This document shows positions 42,656 to 53,551 of a stretch of 64,000 bases of DNA, one piece after another. Both the position numbers and the translations under genes were made by a program. Under the pieces are notes generated by a model, which was given only the letters and a program-made list of their open reading frames with translations, was not told where the DNA came from and made no database searches. The DNA is from Rhodocollybia butyracea (lineage: Eukaryota; Basidiomycota; Agaricomycetes; Agaricales; Omphalotaceae): positions 62,001-126,000 of the forward strand of contig JADNRY010000182.1 in NCBI GenBank assembly GCA_015501585.1, written 5' to 3'. Numbering within the stretch: the first letter of the stretch is position 1; each line of letters starts with the position of its first letter.

Positions 42656-43518
42656 GTGAAATTGCTTAGTGGCTTATGTTCAGTTGTTGTGGTAATAGTC
42701 GAGAGCGCTCACGTAATGCAGTCGTGTGACTCTGTTGAAACGACTTGTCTTTTGAAACTCGTTATCACGAACATGAAACTGCCTATCCTTTCGGGAAATT
42801 TTCATTCTGAAGCCTCATTCATTGTACAATACAATAGAAGGAAAAAATTAGTCAAAGCTGAACCCATCTTTAAGGTATAGCAGGATGGACAGTACTAATC
42901 TTGCGCTCTACTGATAACGCTAACTACGTAGGACATGCTAGAGGTGCTTAAGGCAGAATTTAACCTTCCAGAAGGCTGCATTCCATTCTTGATCATCAGC
43001 TCACTGCGTGGTTATGAAGAAGAGGGTGAAATCGAGTTGACAGAACGAGCGTACAACAGTTCCAGCATCAGAAATGAGGTTGACAAACTCATACTTAAAC
43101 TCGACCGGGAAGGAAGTAAGCTTGTACTCATTTAGATATACCAGCTATCAGATTTTGAGAAAAACTCCAGATGATGAAGACGCTGTTGCTAGCCCTGGTT
43201 TACAAGGGTCATCTCGACCAAGCAAGGTAAGTCATATCAAACCTCAAACTGATATTAGTGTAAGCTAAAGCTGACTGGCAGCGAGGGTGCGATGAACAAC
43301 CAGAGTCGGGTAAGCACACTCGGAAACGTCGTCGTATGAACCAACAAGAACAGGCTGGGGAAGCACCAAATCAAAGATCACTGGCCCAACGTGAAAGGCG
43401 CTACAGGGAAAGATTAGCCAAAGAGAAACTGGCTGAAGAGAAATTGGCAGAAGAGGAATTGGCGGAAGAGGAATTGGCAGAAGAGGAATTGAAGGAGGAT
43501 AGCGTCGTCGACCAGTGA
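42656..43518 (+). CDS. Hypothetical multi-exon gene with Glu/Lys-rich tail
   Basis: Exon-like blocks: MKLLSGLCSVVVVIVESAHV... ending AEPIFK; a GTATAG...ACGTAG intron; DMLEVLKAEFNLPEGCIPFL and LTERAYNSSSIRNEVDK; a further block KTPDDEDAVASPGLQGSSRP; and a last exon with HTRKRRRMNQQEQAGE followed by five near-copies of a KLAEE/ELAEE unit and a stop at 43518. KRKRRR-like residues suggest nuclear location. One junction (near 43115-43155) does not keep frame with any intron I can find, so the gene may be broken. No family recognised. Confidence 0.35.
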
Positions 43519-43939
43519 GGTATAGTCTCATGCGGCCTCAAACTTTTCTGTCTTATTAGTTTAGCTGGCGCCAGGCAGGTGGTTTACACGATGTGCAGTG
43601 CTTATTATCCGCGAAATGTTACATACGTATTGAAACAACAAAAGTATTAAAACAACAAAAGCACTTAGGTTGAAAACCTTACAGAGCATCGGTAATCAGC
43701 ATACGTGAAGCTGAAGGATCGTTAGAACAAACACGTTCAACCCAAGGAAGGGCAAATCGAAGCTCAAGTGACCTCCCCCTCATCGATTCCCAGAGCGTCC
43801 TTCATCAATTCCCAGATTCCAGTGGATAGTAACCTGAGCCTCCTACTTGGACAATTGAGAGTATGAAACTGTAGTCCTAAGTATTCCGTCGCCATCAAAA
43901 GGACCCAGCTCGGGTGTAACAAAGAGGTACATAACTTTA
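43519..43939. other. Intergenic, nothing recognised
   Basis: No supported gene. A short AACAACAAAAG duplication occurs near 43632-43660. Confidence 0.45.
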
Positions 43940-44355
43940 ACACGTTTGCGAAACTGTTTCCGAGCGCAGTTTTTCAGCTTCTTTCTTGATGATAGGGATG
44001 CCAGCTAGCGTGACCTTCTTGGGGCCACTGTGGCCAGAAGAGACTTGGATAATGACCAAGATAGCATACCTGTCCAAATTCCAAAAAAAGAACGAGTCAA
44101 GTTGGGGTTTTTGGGGATATAGTAGGTGTCAAAGTTAAGTTGAGTCCATTCGGGGAGCTTCTTGGCGTAAAGACGTCACCTTAGGAAATTCTTCGTGATG
44201 AGTATACACGGTGCTGGTGATTTGAAAGGTGTAGACGTCGCCTAAATTTCGACGTTGTTCGGAAATCCGAGGATGTTGAGAAGACAATGCGGAAACTCGC
44301 GCAAAACGTCCTCCTTGCGAAAAGAGCCGCCGGAGTTCTTTAACCTCCTTTCCTG
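43940..44355 (-). other. Possible exons of an unrecognised gene
   Basis: On the minus strand three protein-like pieces in different frames follow one another: KEDVLREFPHCLLNILGFP (about 44300), LPEWTQLNFDTYYIPKNPN (about 44140) and SGHSGPKKVTLAGIPIIKK (about 44020). Splice sites could connect them. I do not recognise the product, and the pieces are not from DNA polymerase alpha as far as I can tell. Confidence 0.3.
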
Positions 44356-44595
44356 TCAGGCTTCAATTGAAGTCTCGCCCTCAGCCTCAACCTTGACCGC
44401 AGCATACTTTTTCTTCTGAAGGAGCAAAAGACGCTGGAAAATTGCATCGAGATCGACTTTGAGTTTTTTATACAGCTTGTTGACAACTAGTGCAAGCTCG
44501 GAGGAAATTCGCAGAGCTTCGGGTAGCTCAGTTGTTGACGAAACGCAGCAAGCCGACGGCGTAGAAATGGGAATATTCGAATCATCATGGTTCAA
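44356..44595 (-). pseudogene. POL1: DNA polymerase alpha catalytic subunit fragment
   Basis: A 79-codon minus-strand frame contains ELPEALRISSELALVVNKLY followed by KKLKVDLDAIFQRLLLLQ and KKKYAAVKVE. This matches the palm segment of family-B replicative polymerases of the Pol alpha type that ends in the KKKY motif. The upstream YGDTDS motif and the downstream thumb region are absent, and the frame stops soon after TSIE. It is a roughly 55-residue relic of a housekeeping gene, not a working polymerase. Its presence beside SNF2 and zinc-cluster relics suggests gene-fragment capture or segmental duplication with decay. Confidence 0.75.
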
Positions 44596-45000
44596 TTGAA
44601 CTTTGAAGTTGCATTGATAGGTATCTCATGTGACATTTGCGATTTGGCTTGGAAATGTCACGGGGTCTATCGCTTTAAGCGCGCCGTCGGCTCAATCGGA
44701 TCCAAGCCGCTTCGTATAAAGTCACTGTTAAACGTTCATATCTGGAACTGCTACTCCAAGTCTGCCGCGGTCTGCGTAGTCAACGTCTTACAAAGGCCAA
44801 AGTCCCTTGTTCCTTTTTGTCTACCCCTTTGTTACGATTTTGGCCATCAGTTGCAACGCCTCAATCAAACAGGTTTCCCTTGTTTCCTTTGTCTATACCC
44901 TTGTAACAATTTTGGCCGTTGGTTACCAGACTTTATTTAAAGGTCGAGAAGAAATATTACTCCCCTTACCTTTATCTTTTACCAATTCCCAATACCTCCA
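44596..45000. other. 5' flank of the transposase gene
   Basis: A plus-strand frame (44587-44940) has no motif; no separate gene is supported. Terminal repeats of the transposon were looked for here but not identified. Confidence 0.4.
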
Positions 45001-48000
45001 ATGAATTCATCGCGGCAATTCTTTGAATGCAGGTGTCCTCTCCAGCCTGACCTTCACTCTGTACATAAAACTAATAAAAACAAGCACTTCCGAGAATTGT
45101 TGCAGATGCAAAAGGCCGCCTCAAACCATGAAAACTTTGATTCTGAGGTTAGTTCCGTTCTGTAGCGCCTTTATAGCTTACCCGTTTCAATACAGCTTGA
45201 TCATATTAACACTATGATCACAAGTATCAACCTTGCCAACGATAACTTTGATCCCCGAGCTCAGCCTAGCAAGCTTTGGGCTTCCCGGGAGGAATTTCAA
45301 GAGACCAGCGCCCCACAACACCCATCTACTCTTGGTACTGTTCCAACTTCGGATATTCTGGAGAGCGTTGCCAGCGTTGCCAACTCTGCGTCTACTTCAT
45401 TTGGTGATGAATCCAACATATCACCTTCTCACTCTCCATCTCTCACTTGGCAGAGACAAAATCTTTCACGCGCCGCGCGCACTTCCATTCCATCCAAAAT
45501 TCACCATTTTCCTCCAAAAACTAAAGTAACTCAGCCTCTTCAACTACTAGAAGAGTTAGAAAGACGTATTCGCCACGCTGATGGCACTCTCCGCTTACCT
45601 ATGAACCCATCTGCTCTTGATGATACTGCTGCCTCAGAAGTAAGGCTGCAGTTGCACGAGGCTACTATGGAAGTTGAGCGTATCCGTCATTCTTTGCAGA
45701 GGGTGAGTAAGGTGGAAGTTGAGAGGGTGAAAGCTTATACAACCAAGATTACGGCACTGCTAGACGGACTGGCCCATAAAATCACTCTCTTTGAATACGT
45801 TCTTCCTTCAGCACCACCTGCGACAGATCCAGTAATTCACAACAGCGGTACGTTTGTCTTTAGTATTTCAGTCCCTGCATTTGCTTATTTACATTCAGAA
45901 TACGTGTTCAAAAACCCAATAGAGAAGCTGGACATAACTGCTCAACTTCTCATTCTCTTGGGCGTCATATGCCATGTGCTACTAGGAGTTGCTGCCGATC
46001 CCTGCAACTTTATAATCAGCAGCGTATTCCTCATTGTGGAATCCCTCATGGCTACCCGAATGCGCGTAGACAAAGCTGGCCAAGCAGACTTTGCACCTGA
46101 AGATGCCACGGTTCGAGAGCAGCTTCCTCGGACATTGTATACTGCACTGAATTCACTCAGTATAGAAAGTGAAATGACAACATACGCAATGTGTCCTGAT
46201 TGCCATTTTCCCCATCCACCGACTCTTAATCCCATAACCAGCATTTTTTCATACCCTACTGAATGCTCGAACAGACGAACTATCAAAAACGGGTCAACTC
46301 AGTGTTGCACTCCTCTCCTACAAAATGGGAAACCCATCAAGCCATTCCTTGTTCCTTCTCTTCCTGATTTCTTTGCTCGCGAGCTATCGGATCTTCAGAC
46401 CGAGGAAACATGCATGAAGGCTTGTGATGATGCATATGCCTCTCTGCAAAGCTCGCCGGTCAATGACTCTGTAACCAACATCTTCCAAGCAGAGTTTATG
46501 AAATCATTTGAAGGCCCGACTCCTGGTAAACTTTTCATCGAGCGAAACGGCAAAGTTCGATTAGCGTTCGCCCTCCAACTTGACTTTTTCAACCCTAATG
46601 GGACTCGTAAGCGAGGAAATCATGATTCAGTAGGAATAATATCTCTCGCCAATCTCAACCTCCCAGAGACTCTTCGCTATCAGCCAGATCACCTTTTCCT
46701 GATGATTATTCCAGGTCCAAAAGAGCCTGAATTGGATTCTATCTCCCATTATCTTACCCCCATTATCGATCAGTTTATTATTGCTTGGAATCGGGGGATT
46801 CACGTTTCTCGGACAGCTTCCTCACCTAATGGTCGTACGGTGGAAGCCGCAATTGTGCTTTCTGTAAATGATCTCCCTGCTGCTCGTAAAGTCGGAGGTT
46901 TTGCGGGCCACATGTCAAACTGGTTTTGCGGACTATGTAAACTCTTTGGCCGTGGAGATTGTTATCGCACAGATTATCAGAACTGGAGGTTGAAAGATGT
47001 TGCTGAACTTCGACAGCAAGCGCAGACCTATCGCGATGCTAAAAGTGGTGAAGAAAAAGAACGTCTATTCACAGCAAATGGTGTGCGATGGTCAGAACTG
47101 TGGCGACTACCCTACTGGGATCCAACAAGGATGCTTGTTGTTGACAGTATGCACTGTATCCTCGAGGGATTGGTTCACTATCACTGCCGCAAGGTTCTCG
47201 GACTTGACAGCAAGGTGGCCAGTACCCCAGAATTTGTCAAAATGGCTCCAGCCTTTACGTATGAGTGGCCTGCATATGATGCTGAGTACAGCAAACGTCT
47301 CAACGAGAAGGAGGGAATATATCAAATGCATGATAGGGACGAAGATCAGATCCAGGGAATTCACGAGCTCTTACAACTTCCCTTCGAGTGCGAACCGCGG
47401 CCCTGTCTTGACGAAAATACCCTTACAAAACGACTTGCTGACAAACGACGACCTGCTTTACGATATATTTGCTGGTCTTTGAAACTTTCTACCTCTGTTT
47501 CGTTGATCAACGATAAAGGTCAAAGCGTCATTACTGAGGCAAAGTACAAGCACCATTTCATTACGCTTCTCCTCCAATGGGTTGGTTTTCAATTAATTCC
47601 CAAACCTGCTCTAAAGTACCTACCTAGCGACGTGCAAAACCTTTATTTAACAGCAACTTAACTCCTTCCATTCCTCGAGCGGTCAACGGCGACACTGTCT
47701 CCCATGTTCAAAATGTGATTAAAGAGACTGTCACACCTTCATGGATTGAGCATGTCCCTTACAACTACTGTGAGGCAAATGCTGGCACCATTAAAGCCGA
47801 TGAGTGGAGAACGCTTAGCACTCTTTATCTTCCGATAGCACTGACAGTACGTTGGGGTCAAGAGAACGACAAATCTCCATCTGAAGAATCTCACTTACTA
47901 AAAACACTCGACCATACAATGGCTCTCTTTCAGGCCGCTGATCTCATCTGTCGATATGCAGTGACTCCTGAACGTGCGCAGGCATTTCGCAGTCTGCTCA

Positions 48001-48838
48001 AGGAATGGGTTGACGGTCTCTATGAGAATCACCCTCATACTAAAGAGCATAAAAAACGAACCAACGTCCATATTGCATTTCATTTATATGAGTTTCTAAT
48101 TCTCTTCGGACCTGTCATCTCCTGGTGGTGTTTCCCGTTTGAACGTTTGATAGGAACTCTTCAGAAGGTTAATACAAACAACCACATTGGAGGTATGTCA
48201 TATATCCTCTCAGTTGCTCAAACAACTGATTGAGACATTTTGTAGGGGAGATGGAGGCAACAATAGTCAAATCCTACGTGAGAAGCGCTAACCTCAGACG
48301 TTGGCTAAACCGGAAAGACTGCCCGCAGTTCATTCGAACACTCAAAGGGCTGTTCAATAAGGCTTATCACTCTAATGTGAAGCGTTTGTCTGTGGAGGAA
48401 GATCATATGCACACGCAAGCAGTTAATCGTTCAGACCGCGCCCATTACCAATATAATGGTGTCAACTTCTCTCGATCCACAACTCATCTTGGGAACAGCT
48501 TGGTACTATTCACACCCCTACATTCCACTGAAGCAGTAGCAGGCAGTATACAGAGGATTGAGGTGTGCAACAGCGTACCATTTTTCCACATTCAGCGTCA
48601 AAAACCACTACCATTGACCAAGTTTGACCCATTTAAGCGATACCCTTGGTTTTTCGCGAAGACTTATTCTTCCAAAATGAGCTGTGACCCTCCTGAAAGG
48701 GTGCCAGCTTCAAGAATATTGTCTCATGTCGCGCGTTACAATTTTTCTGACGATCGCGCTGTAATACTTAATTTATCAAGAGTAAGTCTTTTCACTTTTT
48801 TGTATTTGTATTCTTGTCACTGATCTGTCTAGGATTAA
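45001..48838 (+). mobile_element. Tnp2/Plavaka-type DNA transposase gene with one frameshift
   Basis: Exon 1 (45001-45147) starts MNSSRQFFECRCPLQPDLHS. A 48-nt int. Confidence 0.8.
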
Positions 48839-49410
48839 AGCAGGATCAAAGTACTTTATAAGATGTAGCTATGCTTGCAATATTGCCTCTCTTACCAGAT
48901 ACAATATATCTCGTGAGGTTATCCAAGGCTGTGATCCAAGGTTGTGAACTCCTCAATAAGGTGTAGTCGGCGATCGATTTACAGTCGTTCTGAACAAAAC
49001 CTTTCGAACACATGAGTGTTGAGTGATACAACCTCAAGTCCCTGGACGATTCATCTCTGGTACAGCTGGGTCAAGCTGATCACGTCTGTGTGCGGGTTGC
49101 GACCACGGAACGACCAGTCAGTCAGACGTAACTACTAGTGCAAATCAGTCCCGAGAGACTTAACCGCGGCCCCATCGCTGGGGTTTCACTTTGTCAAGTA
49201 AGGAAGTATGATATTTGATGTGATTCGATGTACTGAAGCTAGGATTAAAGAATACTTTATACAACTTGGTAGATGCAGACCGTGCTCGGAACTTCAAACT
49301 TCTGCTCGCTTGTTCTCGCTTACTTCAACATGATGTTAAATATTCCTCATTATTCATACCCCTCTTTATCCAGCCTCACCCAGACAGACAGCATGCTGAA
49401 AGGTTCAACC
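48839..49410. other. 3' flank of the transposase gene
   Basis: No gene supported. The phrase AGGATTAAAG occurs at 48832 and again near 49242. No matching terminal inverted repeat was found by eye. Confidence 0.4.
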
Positions 49411-49929
49411 TCAGAATGTGGAGGGGGCGTACCCTAGGGTAGCCAGAAAAGTATCGACTTCTTGCTCAGTAGTTAGACATCCTGGGCGGACAGGCTTTTG
49501 GCGAATCTTGAAATCTGCAAAGAGTGGGAACACGCAAGGTTGGGAGGCTCTATCGTGCTCACCACCATCAATAATTACAACACCCTCTATTTCTTCTTTT
49601 TCCCTCTTCGTTCCTTCTTCTTCTTCCTCTTCCATTTTGACCTCCCAAGACCGTTTCATGATGATCGTCCCCTTCCGGTTCTTAACAGCAACCAAAGTAT
49701 CAGGGTCTTCAGGATATTCTTTGGGTTGCCAACGACCTCCACCATTTTTTTTGCATACAATCGACGGACGATGAAGAAGATACGTGAAAAGTGGATGCAT
49801 ATGCTCCAGAAAATCTGAGGGTGAATATGATGGTTGTTGCTGGCCAAAATGCTTTGGCCGGAGGAGGTTTGCCGGTAGTTGAAGGGGAATTTCTCCTCTG
49901 GTTTTATCCACTGCATTGTACTCGGCCAT
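49411..49929 (-). CDS. Hypothetical acidic protein
   Basis: A 172-codon frame starting MAEYNAVDKTRGEIPLQLPA. It has a central highly charged run (KMEEEEEEGTKREKEE) and a C-terminus FKIRQKPVRPGCLTTEQEVD ending GYAPSTF. The composition is protein-like and the antisense frames are weaker. No family recognised. Start chosen at the only upstream ATG; an extra 5' exon is possible. Confidence 0.4.
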   Translation of the reverse strand: MAEYNAVDKTRGEIPLQLPANLLRPKHFGQQQPSYSPSDFLEHMHPLFTYLLHRPSIVCKKNGGGRWQPKEYPEDPDTLVAVKNRKGTIIMKRSWEVKMEEEEEEGTKREKEEIEGVVIIDGGEHDRASQPCVFPLFADFKIRQKPVRPGCLTTEQEVDTFLATLGYAPSTF

Positions 49930-50892
49930 TTTCTGGTAGGTCTGATTCAGGACTTAGCTATCATACAAGTGTACGGCTTACCAATGGACTCGTTTGCAAT
50001 TTTGCAGCTACAAAATAAAGCATTGAGGAAATTTGGATACATGATAGTCAAGACGCCTAGAAAGAAAGCTCTTGTCTCGATGAATTATTTCGATGAATTA
50101 TTTCATACCCACTACTTACAATCACCATCGAGAATCTTGAAAGTCCGAATGGAGTTAGATACATCGATCAATTAGAATGGAGTAGCTTCCTGGATTGGCA
50201 AATTAAATGCCATACTAGGTAGTTATTTGACCCAGATGGACTCAGATGGACTCGGATACAAAAACTATTGTGTGAACGGATCAAACACTTGCTTGGTGTG
50301 CGAACCTATCCTACTTACATCATGAAGTTGTTCGCAGGCCAAATTGATTGGACCATGCTGGCGTCGGACCAGAAGACAGGAAGAATTCTGGCAGAGCCAA
50401 GTATATAGACGCATACACCAGTGGCACTCAAATGTAGCTTCTCCGAAAAAATATTGAGCGTAAAGGATAGATACGCCGATAGACTGGCCCAAGCTTCTCA
50501 ACAGACGTCTCGGGCTCGCTCGCTTGGAGTCGCTTGGACATAAAGCAAAGGTAGGTAGGTTAACCGGCGCGGTCCCATTCAGAAACAGCCGGGTTCCACA
50601 CTACACATATTGCACAAGTAATAGTATGTGCCGTGGGCGCCCGGTGCCGTTGCTGTGTTCCTATGAACTCACGACACCAACGTCAGACACGATACATGTC
50701 AGCCCACTTACACGTGAAAAAATAGTTCGCAGTAGCAATTTATCTCCTATAAGCGTATACGTTGACGGTACAGGCTCTGTGCATATGGGTCCCCAAAAAA
50801 CGTAGCAAAAGGTGAAAGCAGTTTGAAATTAGTAGCACCAACAGAATCAGGCAAAGCGAAGTCAAGCGTAACACATTGAGATGTACATACTA
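49930..50892. other. No confident gene; carries a short-repeat fragment
   Basis: Contains a tailed copy of the GGTCCCATT repeat (see next entry). Short plus-strand frames (49879-50175, 50524-50805) have no motif. Confidence 0.4.
50551..50600. repeat. GGTCCCATT short repeat, tailed fragment
   Basis: GTAGGTAGGTTAACCGGCGC followed by GGTCCCATTCAGAAACAGCC, the same core as at 61.98 and 63.09 kb, with a GTAG-type tail. Confidence 0.65.
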
Positions 50893-51995
50893 CTAAAAAC
50901 GCTCTTGTCTACTCTTGGCATACTCCTGAGCCCAGGGCTCAATGACACTTTCTACCTCATCCACAGAAATGCCATTGGAGGCGTAATGTCTCGCAATATC
51001 CACTGGAGTGATTGGCCGTGCTAGATCTGCCTTCGATGTATTATCAAAGGGGAAGTACTTTTTGGTAGAAGGAGATATCTTGAGGTTGTATCGTAGGACA
51101 AGTTTCCTGTACTCTCCAGGCTGGCTAAAGAGAGCAGCCATATTCGTGAAGAACTCGACTCTGAGCATAGGGAGTACTGGACGCAAGTGCGCCAGAAGCC
51201 TGGACGCAACAATGTCTTTGAACACTGGCTCACCCGTCCTAGGATCAAGGCGTACGCCCTTAGGGAGAGGCTTCGGGTAGCGAGTAAAATACTCTAACCA
51301 CACTTCTGGGGGGTCTGTTGCGACTGGATTAATGAGCTGATTCGACGAAGTCGGCGAATTCGGATTTCTCCAATGTGACAGAACACGTTTTTGTCCAATT
51401 GTCCTATGCTCAGCTCTTGTTCCATGCGCCTCGCGGCACAACGCCTTGACGAGGGAGAACGAACGCTCACTGTCTCCAGACCGAGCCATCTCAAGAAGGC
51501 AATGGAGACCCGCTTCGAGCGTTGCTCTCTGCTCCTCCGAGGGTTCTGTAGAGTAATAGTTTTGCACCCCGGCTTCAGCCAGCCGAATAGCAAGAAGGTA
51601 AGTAGGCTTCCCACCAGGCCTCAAGGAACGGGCTGTCGCAGACCGCTTGGGCAAGGTAACGGCGTCGGCATAGGATTTTCTTGCGGGAGTTTCTGTAGTG
51701 GGTGTGCTAAGGATCGCTTTCAGAATACCTTGCAACTCTGTATATATAAGAGCTTAAAATTATTAAAACTTGTATAATGCAGACTAAGAAACTGACCCTG
51801 GAGCGTGTCGGTTGTGTCCTGGAGTTTAACCAGGAGTTCCTGGTTTTGAATCTTGGCTTCGGCAAGCTCGAAGCTGACATCGGTGGCCGGCTGGGTGGCG
51901 TTACCGCATTGTTTGACCTTTACGCCTTCAAGAAATCCCTTGTTGAACCAGACATTTTGGGTTATTTGGTCCAGGGATGTTGGATGGGATGACAT
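50893..51995 (-). CDS. Hypothetical two-exon protein, 347 residues approx.
   Basis: Exon 1 (from 51995) starts MSSHPTSLDQITQNVWFNKG and contains a short coiled coil (ELAEAKIQNQELLVKLQDTT). A GTCAGT...ATACAG intron joins in frame to ELQGILKAILSTPTTE. The second exon has a basic stretch (KSYADAVTLPKRSATARS), RTIGQKRVLSHWRNPNSP and a C-terminal helical domain (PVLPMLRVEFFTNMAALFS, PITPVDIARHYASNGIS, EPWAQEYAKSRQ). The frame is intact. The organisation resembles small gag-like or orphan proteins of Agaricomycetes, but I cannot name it. It stands alone between repeat-rich stretches. Confidence 0.6.
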
Positions 51996-52188
51996 GGTTC
52001 GTTACAGGTGATGAAGGTACTCGATGCTTATACGTGGGCAGAAATAATGCTTATACGTAGCCAGAAATAATCAATTCCCACCTTTTCTTTCTGCTAGAAT
52101 AATAGTTACAGATTTTTATAGACTGCCGAAATAGGCAGCCATTAGGAACACGATCTATCTGTTTCTATTTGAGCGGAAGTTGAACGAG

Positions 52189-52733
52189 TCACATCTAAAA
52201 TTAAAATCTGTACCGGAGTTCTGGCTGGGTCTGGGGTATCAACGTTACCGACGAAGTCAACCAGAAATTATGAAGGGGAACTCGAAGTCGATCACGGCGC
52301 GTTATCTCGAATTGTGGGAGTCCAACTTGAGACTCGGTGTGTGTCTGAACCATGATTGGCAGGGCCGGAATATTCAATTGCCTGAATACCGCCAATATTA
52401 ACGAGCAAGAAAAGAACAAAAAAAATCTCAACCCGGTTTTTTTTCCCCCGAACGCGAGCCAAAGACTGCAAAAATTTTCTTGTTGTCGGTCATGGTAATT
52501 AGAAGTCATCAAGAAAAACCACTTGACACATCTCAAAAGTCGACAGTCAGTGTTTGAAGAACTCGGGTTGGTCCCAATACACCATCCACTCTTGAGAGTC
52601 ACAGACTCCGTGCGTAAATGATCGATGTGATTGTCGAGGTTCGAAAATACCAGTAGCTTAGCATAAAGAACTTCCCAAATGCCCATCAACCACAGCCAAT
52701 CAGCTACCAATTCAGGAAGAGCTACTCCAATAG
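52189..52733. repeat. Short element, long copy
   Basis: Left end ATCTAAAATTAAAATC and right end CAGCCAATCAGCTACCAATT with about 430 bp between. Both ends recur, directly joined, at 52854-52967. Confidence 0.6.
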
Positions 52734-52853
52734 TAGGTTAGGCCCTGGTTAGGTTCAAAATGTATACCGCTCTGCTTCGGCCCCGGTGCGAACTCAGTTT
52801 CCCATCCACAGAGCCAGGTTTGGTGCGGAAGGTACTCGCTGGGCAACTCTCAC

Positions 52854-52967
52854 CGTATCTAAAATAAAAATTTGCACCGCGGAGTTCTGGCGATCTGTGA
52901 TATTAACGTTACCGACAGAAATGTGACAGCCAATCAGCTACCAATCCAGGAAGCTACTCCAATAGGA
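52854..52967. repeat. Short element, internally deleted copy
   Basis: ATCTAAAATAAAAATTTGCA ... AACGTTACCGAC is followed at once by CAGCCAATCAGCTACCAATC ... CTACTCCAATAG, so the two ends of the long copy are joined without its interior. Confidence 0.6.
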
Positions 52968-53551
52968 AATGTATGTATCCTGACGTTACTAGTACGTTGT
53001 GTGCCTAAAAATATCGTTCCTGAACTGGTTTTACAGGCAAAATCTGGGACGTAGTCATCAACACGGGCTCCCGGTATGATTTTGACTACATAGATTCTAT
53101 AGTATATGACTTCCGAATGGGCGTCCTTTGTCCCAAGCTGGTAATAAACCTAACCTAATCCAACCTTACCGATTATCTTTCGCCCATGGACCGATTCACT
53201 TTCTGTTTCTATCATATGTATCAACTCCTTCTTCTTGATAACAGCATTCGGTGCTCACGGTTAGGATACCTTGTTCTTTTCAGACCAGGTCTTTGTTATA
53301 CGCACTGGCCAACAGCCAACAGTCAACAATATACAGAGCTAGATTCATGATTATACCCTACAGGTCGTCGATATGACATATATACAGGCGTGGAGTATGT
53401 GGCAGTAGGTATGTGGCAGTAGGTCAGATTAAATTCAAAAGCAGTAGAATTAGCGCGAAGCAAGTAGTGATCGAAACTCTACTAAGTCAAATTGTTGGGT
53501 GGGGGTTGGAACGCAGCACAATCCTCTTCTCTTTCTCCTTCGAGCTCGAAT

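Larger units (their letters stand above)
51996..53551. other. Repeat-rich stretch without a supported gene
   Basis: Holds the full and internally deleted copies of a short element (see the next two entries) and an AACCT-tailed repeat end at 53130-53162. The minus-strand frame 52201-52710 overlaps the element and is unlikely to be a gene. Confidence 0.45.

Noticed and set aside
43940..44355. Extension of the DNA polymerase alpha fragment
   Set aside because: The translated pieces do not match the region that should follow KKKY, so they were listed separately as unrecognised.
52201..52710. 169-codon minus-strand frame
   Set aside because: It lies inside a short repeat element and has no recognisable protein motif.
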